Origin: an uncultured Collinsella sp.
GTDB taxonomy: Bacteria; Actinomycetota; Coriobacteriia; Coriobacteriales; Coriobacteriaceae
Length of the DNA: 64,000 nt
Direction of reading: 5' to 3'
NCBI GenBank assembly: GCA_900540935.1
Contig: UQHW01000004.1
Span: 1 to 64,000, forward strand
Below are positions 31,400 through 37,255 of the stretch, in pieces. The notes beneath the pieces are model-generated. The model did not search any database. It saw nothing but the letters and a program-made list of their open reading frames with translations, and was not told where the DNA came from. The position numbers and the translations under genes are program-made. How positions within the stretch are numbered: position 1 is the first letter of the stretch; each line of letters opens with the position of its first letter.

Positions 31400-32596
31400 A
31401 TGAAACTCATCAATAGAACGTCATATATGGACACGTTGACGAGCCTTATTGGCGTACCGGACATCAAGGTCATAACGGGCATTCGCCGTAGCGGTAAGTC
31501 AAAATTGCTCGAGGCCCTCCGCGATTACGTGGAGGCAAATCTGTCCAATTCGAATGTCATCCATATCAATTACAACCTCGACGAGTTCGAGGGCCTGCTC
31601 GAATATCATGCCCTGCTCGCCTATGTGAAAGAGCATCGAGTGTCCGACAAGCAAAACTTCCTGCTTATCGACGAGGTTCAGATGTGCGACGGCTTTGAAC
31701 GCGCGATCAACAGCCTCCATGCATCCGAGCAGTACGACATCTTCATCACCGGATCGAACGCCTTTTTGCTGTCGAGCGATCTGTCGACGCTCTTTACGGG
31801 GCGCACGTTCGAGATCGAGGTTTTCCCATTCTCGTTTGAGGAGTATCGCTTCTATAGTGACGAGGGCGAGGTCGATCGCGACTTCGATGAGTACGCGAGA
31901 ACCGGCGGTATGTCCGGCTCTTACCCTTATCCACTGCAGGAGCAGCGCTACCAATATCTCTCCAATGTCTTCAAAACGCTCATCGTGAGGGATATCGTGC
32001 AGCGGCATAACGTGAGAAACGAATCGGCACTGCTGCGCATTGCCGATTACATGATGGACAACGTCTCCAACATAACGTCGGCACGCAACATTACAGATGT
32101 TTTGAATGCGGATGGGCTAAAGATTACGAACAAGACGGTCGGCACGTACATGGGGTACCTGTGCGATGCGTTTGCCTTCTATAAAGTTCGTCGGTACGAC
32201 ATTCGCGGCAAAAAATACCTTAAGAGCGGCGAGAAGTATTACCTGGCAGACCACGCGTTCAAATACGCACTGCTTGGTACACGTGATATGGATTGGGGAC
32301 GCGTATACGAGAACATGGTGGCAATCGAGCTGCTGCGCCGCGGATACGAGGTGTACGTCGGCGTGCTCTATAAAAAGGAAATAGACTTTGTAGCAATCAA
32401 GCGGAGCGAGAAACTCTACATTCAAGTGAGCGACGACATCAGCTCGGATAAGACATTTGAACGCGAGATTTCGCCACTGCTGAGCATTGGCGATGCGTAT
32501 CCCAAGATGGTTCTCGCCCGCACGCATCATGAGGCCACGGATCGCGACGGAGTGCGGATCGTGGACCTGGCGAGGTGGCTGTGCGGCGAGGCCTAG
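31400..32596 (+). CDS. ATPase of the AAA_14 / DUF4143 type
   Basis: The 398-residue protein has Walker A GIRRSGKSKLL (about residues 27-36), Walker B FLLIDEVQM (about 87), sensor-like FITGSNAFLLSS, and the C-terminal DUF4143 domain (about 215-390: YENMVAIELLRRGYEVYVG, KEIDFVAIKRSEKLYIQVS). That C-terminal block resembles a restriction-endonuclease-like fold (E...D...Q/K pattern) as usually noted for this family. Physiological role unknown; the family is often multi-copy in anaerobe genomes. It sits alone between perfect 41-bp direct repeats E2 and E3 and is more AT-rich than its neighbours. The ATG follows CAGGGAGGCACC. It separates the ligase-like gene and coaX, which are often neighbours elsewhere. 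Confidence 0.88.
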   Translation: MKLINRTSYMDTLTSLIGVPDIKVITGIRRSGKSKLLEALRDYVEANLSNSNVIHINYNLDEFEGLLEYHALLAYVKEHRVSDKQNFLLIDEVQMCDGFERAINSLHASEQYDIFITGSNAFLLSSDLSTLFTGRTFEIEVFPFSFEEYRFYSDEGEVDRDFDEYARTGGMSGSYPYPLQEQRYQYLSNVFKTLIVRDIVQRHNVRNESALLRIADYMMDNVSNITSARNITDVLNADGLKITNKTVGTYMGYLCDAFAFYKVRRYDIRGKKYLKSGEKYYLADHAFKYALLGTRDMDWGRVYENMVAIELLRRGYEVYVGVLYKKEIDFVAIKRSEKLYIQVSDDISSDKTFEREISPLLSIGDAYPKMVLARTHHEATDRDGVRIVDLARWLCGEA

Positions 32597-32603
32597 CAGA
32601 AAG

Positions 32604-32648
32604 TCCTATTCCTCAAAACTGAATAATTTTCGTTTTTGAGGAATAGGA
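32604..32648. repeat. Family E palindrome, copy E3 (3' side of the ATPase gene)
   Basis: Starts 7 bases after the ATPase stop. The 41-base core equals E2, and the outermost pair differs (TC/GA here, TT/AA in E1), so pairing is kept. Confidence 0.88.
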
Positions 32649-32702
32649 CCGAGGCATTGCCTAGTTCGCCGCTCGCGCTCGTGCTCGACTTAAGCTCCCG
32701 CC

Positions 32703-33476
32703 TTACCCCAGCCCCTGCATGCGGCGGTAGATTTCGCAGATGCCCTTGATGGTGAGCTGTCCGTCGACCACGTCGAAGGCGTCGGTCGAATCGGCGACGA
32801 TGCCGGCAAGGCCGCCCGTGGCGATAACGGTGGCGTCCTCACGACCCAGCTCGCGCTTCATGCGCGCGACCAAGCCCTCGGCCATGGCGGCGGCGCCCAC
32901 CACGGCGCCAACCTTGATGCATTCCTCGGTGTCGCGGCCGATGGCGTGCTCGGGCGCCTCGAGCGGCACGCTGGCGAGCTTGGCGGCGCGGGCGGCAAGC
33001 GCGTCCATGGAGATGCGGATGCCCGGCGCGATCGCCCCGCCAATGTAATAACCGTCCTCATCGATGACGTCGATATTGGTCGCGGTGCCAAAGTCCACCA
33101 CGATTGCCGGCGCGCCGTAGAAAGTCTCGGCCGCAACGGCGTTGGCGACGCGGTCGGCGCCTACGGCTTGGGGACGCGCCGCGCGCAGCTTGGTTACGGC
33201 GGCCGTCTGCGGCCCAATGACGATGGCGTCCGCGGCAATGCGGTCGGCCACGGTGTGCCACTCGCGCGAGAGCTGCGGCACCACGCCGGCGAAGGCGATC
33301 GCGTCGACCGCGTCGAGCGAGAGGTCGTACATCTTAAAGAAGCCCATCAGGCGCACGTGGATCTCGTCGGCGGTATAGGAGCGGTCGGTGGGCATGCGCC
33401 ACGACTGCACCAGCTCGTCTCCGTCAAACAGACCCATGGCCGTCTGCGTGTTTCCCATATCGATAGCGAGCAGCAT
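32703..33476 (-). CDS. coaX: Type III pantothenate kinase
   Basis: CoaX phosphorylates pantothenate in coenzyme A synthesis. The 257-residue protein opens MLLAIDMGNTQTAMGLFDGDEL with the ATP-binding DxGNT, has the pantothenate block ADRVANAVAAETFYGAPAIVVDFGTATNIDVIDEDGYYIGGAIAPGI, and the later ATVIATGGLAG. All active-site Asp residues expected for the family are visible. The gene is convergent with the repeat-flanked ATPase. The 194 bases upstream hold only the promoter of the initiator tRNA on the opposite strand. Confidence 0.95.
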   Translation of the reverse strand: MLLAIDMGNTQTAMGLFDGDELVQSWRMPTDRSYTADEIHVRLMGFFKMYDLSLDAVDAIAFAGVVPQLSREWHTVADRIAADAIVIGPQTAAVTKLRAARPQAVGADRVANAVAAETFYGAPAIVVDFGTATNIDVIDEDGYYIGGAIAPGIRISMDALAARAAKLASVPLEAPEHAIGRDTEECIKVGAVVGAAAMAEGLVARMKRELGREDATVIATGGLAGIVADSTDAFDVVDGQLTIKGICEIYRRMQGLG

Positions 33477-33610
33477 GTCTACTCCCGGTGTTGGCGTAAA
33501 TGGACGCGCACCATTGTATACGCGCCGCCGGCATTGGGTTGCGATTCGCCTACGGGGACACGGGGCTGAAAGCTATAAATATGAAGGAATTATGCTCTAC
33601 GAGATTTTCC

Positions 33611-33639
33611 TTGCCGTTTACCGAACTCCCGCGTAATAT
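33611..33639 (+). promoter_or_regulatory. Promoter of the initiator tRNA
   Basis: TTGCCG, 17-base spacer and TAATAT, ending 31 bases before the tRNA. Good spacing for a sigma70-type promoter. Confidence 0.65.
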
Positions 33640-33670
33640 TCTTTCTTGCGCACATGAGGCGCCCAGACAT

Positions 33671-33747
33671 TGCGGGGTGGAGCAGTCTGGTAGCTCGCCG
33701 GGCTCATAACCCGGAGGTCGTAGGTTCAAATCCTGCCCCCGCGACCA
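33671..33747 (+). tRNA. Initiator tRNA-fMet (CAT)
   Basis: A 77-base cloverleaf with encoded CCA. Acceptor TGCGGGG/CCCCGCG, D stem GAGC/GCTC, anticodon arm CCGGGCTCATAACCCGG, T arm with TTCAAAT. Three G-C pairs (GGG/CCC) in the anticodon stem and the A11-U24 pair mark it as the initiator rather than elongator Met. The 1-72 position is U-G, so it lacks a Watson-Crick pair there, as expected for initiators although C-A is the usual form. A terminator follows. Confidence 0.92.
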
Positions 33748-33756
33748 AGAACTTGC

Positions 33757-33787
33757 AGCTCGTCGGCCTAGCCGGCGAGCTTTTTTG
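33757..33787 (+). terminator. Terminator of the initiator tRNA
   Basis: GCTCGTCGGC pairs with GCCGGCGAGC around CTA, followed by TTTTTT. Confidence 0.85.
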
Positions 33788-33836
33788 TTATTCCGGGACC
33801 GTGTTTTCGGTCCAATTCTCAGCCTCTCAAACAAAA

Positions 33837-33891
33837 TCTCGATCTGTAACATCTAGACCCGATTTGGGCGGCTAGGTGTTACAGATTGAGA
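33837..33891. repeat. Family B element, copy B5
   Basis: TCTCGATCTGTAACA (33837-33851), 25-base spacer, TGTTACAGATTGAGA (33877-33891). Spacer ends pair through CTAG. Confidence 0.85.
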
Positions 33892-33915
33892 TGTTGAGTC
33901 CCCGCCTGGACGGTT

Positions 33916-33972
33916 TGTCTAAATCTGTAACACGAGGGACGGATTTTGCCGAGTTGTTGTTATAGATTGAGA
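33916..33972. repeat. Family B element, copy B6
   Basis: TGTCTAAATCTGTAACA (33916-33932), 25-base spacer, TGTTATAGATTGAGA (33958-33972). It is the most diverged copy. Confidence 0.8.
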
Positions 33973-33995
33973 TTTTCTAGCAGGCGGGTTTGGTT

Positions 33996-34054
33996 TGTCT
34001 CGATCTGTAACAGTAAGACCCAGTTTTGCCGCGTAACTGTTACAGATTGAGACA
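33996..34054. repeat. Family B element, copy B7
   Basis: TGTCTCGATCTGTAACA (33996-34012), 25-base spacer, TGTTACAGATTGAGACA (34038-34054). The arms are perfectly complementary except at one position. Confidence 0.85.
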
Positions 34055-34199
34055 AACCGAAGGGCCGCCCCGCCCACCCCCATCCACCTGCCGCCACCTG
34101 ATATTCGCCGATTTTCGTTGTGCCGCTGTACCCCCATGCCATATCCTCTAGACAACTACGCGGCAACATCGCCGCCGCGCCTACAAGAGAGGAATGTCC

Positions 34200-36230
34200 A
34201 TGACCGCACCTGCACCCAAGCTGCTCCAGCCCATTACGGTTGGCCCCCTTGAGCTCAAAAACCGCATTATGTTTCCGCCGCTGACCACCGGCTACGAGGA
34301 GCGCGACGGCTCCATCGGCGAGCGCAGCCTGGCCTTTTACAAGCGTCTGGCCCGTGGCGGCGTGAGCTACATCGTCATCGGCGACGTCGCTCCCGTCATG
34401 ACCGCAAGCCCCACGCCCAAGCTGGCAACCGACGCCCAGATACCCACGTTTAAGGCGCTGGCCGACGCCGTCCACAAGCACGGCGCCAAGGTCGCGCTGC
34501 AGCTGTTCCACCCCGAGTACGATGTGCCCGGTGTCGGCCGCATGGTCATGGGATCCATGACCGCCGCCAAGGCCGCGCAGGAGGCCAAGGCCGCCGGCGA
34601 CGAGGAGACCTTTGCCGCCAAGATGGCCGAGTCCAACGAGATCCGCAACCAGGCCTACGCCAAGCTGCATCACGACATGCAGCACTTTGTGAACGAGGCG
34701 AGCGTAGAGCAGCTCACCCAGATCAAGGAGGCCATCGCTGCCTCGGCCGCTCGCGCACAGCAGGCCGGGATCGACGCTATCGAGGTCCACGGCGACCGCC
34801 TGGTGGGTTCGCTGTGCTCGGCCATCCTCAACCAGCGCACCGACGAGTACGGTGGTTCGTTCGAGAACCGCGTTCGCTACGCGCTGGAGGTCGTCGCTGC
34901 CATTAAGGAAGCCGCGCCGCAGCTGATGGTGGAGTACAAGCTCCCCGTGATCATGGAGAACCCCGACGGCACGCCGCGCGGCAAGGGCGGCCTGCAGCCC
35001 GACGAGGCCTGCGAGTTCGCCAAGCTGCTCGAGGGCGCGGGCATCGATATGATCCAGGTCGCACAGGCCAACCACACCGGCAACATGGGCGACACCATTC
35101 CGCCCATGGGCGCCATGCCCTACAACTGGACGCTGCCCGTGGCCGAGCGCGTCAAGGCCCTGGTCTCCGTGCCGGTGGCAACCGTGGGCCGCGTGGTTTC
35201 GGTCGAGGCCGGCGAGAAGATTCTGGAAGACGGCGCCGCCGACATCATCGCCTATGGCCGCTCGCTCATGTGCGACCCCGACATTGCGCTGAAGGCCGCC
35301 ACGGGTGAGCCCATCCGCGAGTGCCTCAACTGCAACAAGGGTTGCGTCGATGCGATTCAAAACCGCAAGTACATTTCGTGCGTGCTCAATGCCGAGAACG
35401 GCGACGAGGCGACCATCGCCATCAAGCCGGGCGAGGGCGACAAGAAGATCGCCGTGGTGGGCGGCGGCATCGCCGGCCTGGAGGCCGCGCGCGTGGCGGC
35501 CAAGCGCGGCTACGACGTGACCGTCTACGAGGCGAGCGATCATCTGGGCGGCCAGATTGTGCTGGCGACTGCGCCTCCGCGCAAGGACGAGATTATGCGC
35601 TCGGTCGAGTACTACGAGAAGATTCTGCCTGGCCTGGGCGTGAAGGTGGAGCTCAGTCATGCCGCTACCGCTGAGGACCTCAACGCCGCCGACGCCGCGA
35701 TTGTGGCCGTGGGCGCGCACGACGTGGTCATCCCCGTTCCGGGCGCCGACTCGGAGAAGGTCGTCTCGAGCTGGGACGTGCTGGCCGGCAAGGTGGAGCT
35801 CAGCGGCCGCGTCGCCGTCATTGGCGGCGGCCTGGTGGGCACCGAGACTGCCGAGTACCTGCTGCAGCACGGCTGCGAGGTGGCGATCGTGGAGATGCTC
35901 GACAAGATTGCCGCGGGCGAGTCCGAGACCATTCTGCCGCTGATTATGAGCGACTTTGCAGAGCACAACGTGGAGCAGCATGTTAAGACCCGCCTGACCG
36001 CCATTACCGACGAGGGCGTGGAGGCTGTTCGCACCACCGAGGACGGCGCCGAGGAGCCGGTGAAGATCGCCTGCGATTACGTGGTGATGGCCGTGGGCTC
36101 CAAGGCCAACGCGTTTGACCTGGATGGCGTGACGGTGCCCGTGACCTGCGTGGGCGACTGCTCGGGTGAGCGCACCGCCGACATTGCGAGCGCCATTCGC
36201 ACGGCGTATCACGCGGCCAACGAGCTGTAG
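34200..36230 (+). CDS. Old-yellow-enzyme-type NADH:flavin oxidoreductase (2,4-dienoyl-CoA reductase / enoate reductase family)
   Basis: The 676-residue protein has three parts: an FMN TIM barrel (about 1-360: LKNRIMFPPLTTGYEERDGS, NQRTDEYGGSFENRVRYALEV), a four-cysteine iron-sulfur site (CLNCNKGCVDAIQNRKYISC, near 378), and an FAD/NAD module (KIAVVGGGIAGLEAARVAAKRG and RVAVIGGGLVGTETAEYLL). This is the layout of 2,4-dienoyl-CoA reductase, enoate reductase and bile-acid BaiCD/BaiH enzymes. The usual HxxHGY active-site run is VHGDRLVGS here, so the substrate may differ. The second ATG (34200) has AGAGAGG at proper spacing. It stands alone with its own terminator. Reduction of a C=C bond is the family role; the substrate is unknown. 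Confidence 0.85.
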   Translation: MTAPAPKLLQPITVGPLELKNRIMFPPLTTGYEERDGSIGERSLAFYKRLARGGVSYIVIGDVAPVMTASPTPKLATDAQIPTFKALADAVHKHGAKVALQLFHPEYDVPGVGRMVMGSMTAAKAAQEAKAAGDEETFAAKMAESNEIRNQAYAKLHHDMQHFVNEASVEQLTQIKEAIAASAARAQQAGIDAIEVHGDRLVGSLCSAILNQRTDEYGGSFENRVRYALEVVAAIKEAAPQLMVEYKLPVIMENPDGTPRGKGGLQPDEACEFAKLLEGAGIDMIQVAQANHTGNMGDTIPPMGAMPYNWTLPVAERVKALVSVPVATVGRVVSVEAGEKILEDGAADIIAYGRSLMCDPDIALKAATGEPIRECLNCNKGCVDAIQNRKYISCVLNAENGDEATIAIKPGEGDKKIAVVGGGIAGLEAARVAAKRGYDVTVYEASDHLGGQIVLATAPPRKDEIMRSVEYYEKILPGLGVKVELSHAATAEDLNAADAAIVAVGAHDVVIPVPGADSEKVVSSWDVLAGKVELSGRVAVIGGGLVGTETAEYLLQHGCEVAIVEMLDKIAAGESETILPLIMSDFAEHNVEQHVKTRLTAITDEGVEAVRTTEDGAEEPVKIACDYVVMAVGSKANAFDLDGVTVPVTCVGDCSGERTADIASAIRTAYHAANEL

Positions 36231-36303
36231 TTGAACATCGCGGCCAGGCGGGGCGGTAGCACGGATCCGTCTCGCCCGGCTGTGTCCCGTCGGGTGTCAA
36301 CCG

Positions 36304-36343
36304 GTGCGGGGTCTGCAAGCGCAGCAGGTCCCGCCCTTTTTGT
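36304..36343 (+). terminator. Terminator after the flavin oxidoreductase
   Basis: GCGGGGTCTGC and GCAGCAGGTCCCGC form a bulged stem, followed by TTTTTGTTTTG. Confidence 0.6.
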
Positions 36344-36600
36344 TTTGCTTCGGTGGATGGCAATGCGCGGTAATCATGAGGAGTGAGGACGTCTACTGCC
36401 TTGCAGATTACTCAAAATTATTGGGAGAGGGGTTAATAACTATATCCTCTATACCAAAGGACATAAAGAGATGCCAATTTTGTTGACAAGCGAATGACGA
36501 TTAGCTGCGAGTCAGCTACCAGCGTAAATAATCGATAAAGAAATGTCGTAATTTGGTGCCAAATGCCCAGATAACGCCGCGTCTATTTCAATTAACTACT

Positions 36601-36629
36601 TTGAGCAAACAGTAAAATGCTACTATCTA
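36601..36629 (+). promoter_or_regulatory. Sigma70-type promoter of the HTH gene
   Basis: TTGAGC, 17-base spacer, TATCTA, in the AT-rich leader 42 bases before the GTG start. Confidence 0.6.
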
Positions 36630-36670
36630 ACTTGCACGTAAGAAAGCAGATTAACGGTTAAGGCTAAGAA

Positions 36671-37075
36671 GTGGCAGGTATGTCGGAAGCAACTAGGACT
36701 CGCACGCATGCGCCTGAGGTTAGGCAGCGCGCCGTCGAGATCCTCCAAGAGGGGGTCGGTCATCGCGCCCTCGCCGCGGAGCTTGGCATTCCCCAGGCCA
36801 CGGCTCGTCAGTGGGCCCGCGCATATGCCGTGGGCGGTGCCGACGCCGTTCTCAATGCCGGTTCGCATCATCACACCTATTCGTACGACGTAAAGCTTGC
36901 TGTGGTTAAGGACCGTCTGGAAAACGGCTTGACGGTTCGCGAGGCCATGATCAAGCACAAGATTCCCAGCGAGTCTTCGGTCAAGGCTTGGTGCCGTCAG
37001 TACCGCGAGAGCGGTGAGTCCGCACTGGTCGATAAGCCGCGCGGTCGCAAGCCGCGCGTTAAAAAGGCGGAATAG
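36671..37075 (+). CDS. Orphan double-HTH protein (IS3 OrfA / transposase-N-terminus-like)
   Basis: The 134-residue protein has two helix-turn-helix units: EVRQRAVEILQEGVGHRALAAELGIPQATARQWARAY and VKLAVVKDRLENGLTVREAMIKHKIPSESSVKAWCRQYRESG, ending in a basic tail GRKPRVKKAE. This is the DNA-binding half of IS3/IS150-like transposases. No catalytic OrfB with a DDE core follows; a terminator and then the hydrogenase operon do. It is either an IS remnant or, as its own promoter, intact frame and terminator suggest, a domesticated regulator. The start is a GTG with TAAGG 8 bases upstream; an ATG at 36680 is the alternative. Confidence 0.75.
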   Translation: MAGMSEATRTRTHAPEVRQRAVEILQEGVGHRALAAELGIPQATARQWARAYAVGGADAVLNAGSHHHTYSYDVKLAVVKDRLENGLTVREAMIKHKIPSESSVKAWCRQYRESGESALVDKPRGRKPRVKKAE

Positions 37076-37085
37076 CAAACGGGAT

Positions 37086-37113
37086 GGTGCGCCCACAGGG
37101 GCGCATTTTTCTT
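37086..37113 (+). terminator. Terminator after the HTH gene
   Basis: TGCGCCC pairs with GGGGCGCA, then TTTTTCTT. Confidence 0.8.
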
Positions 37114-37255
37114 GCCGCCTCTCTGCTCCAAAGCGGACGTGCCCTTACTCCGTACGCCTAAAACTCCCCAGTTGACCGAAAACCCGCCGCCGCCACTCCT
37201 CAATTGAGCTATAACGTTAAACAATTGCAGCGTTTTTGCATGGGGGAGTGATGGT

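Larger units (their letters stand above)
33748..34199. other. Gene-free 450-base stretch: tRNA terminator and three B repeats
   Basis: After the tRNA terminator come B5, B6 and B7, with 24-bp gaps between the copies. About 140 bases of plain leader follow, up to the reductase gene. I see no small gene. Confidence 0.8.
36231..36670. other. 440-base gap: terminator then AT-rich leader
   Basis: The first ~115 bases hold a terminator. From about 36370 the base composition turns abruptly AT-rich compared with the surroundings and remains so to the start of the HTH gene. It contains the palindrome TTTGGTGCCAAA (36553-36564) and a promoter at 36601. I see no ORF with coding character in it. Confidence 0.65.

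Noticed and set aside
33960..36212. A 750-codon minus-strand frame opposite the flavin oxidoreductase
   Set aside because: It mirrors a well-supported enzyme gene, runs into repeat DNA and has a His/Gly/Val-rich composition typical of a GC-driven shadow.
36671..37075. Complete IS3 insertion sequence
   Set aside because: No OrfB catalytic gene and no terminal inverted repeats were found; a terminator and the Ech operon follow.
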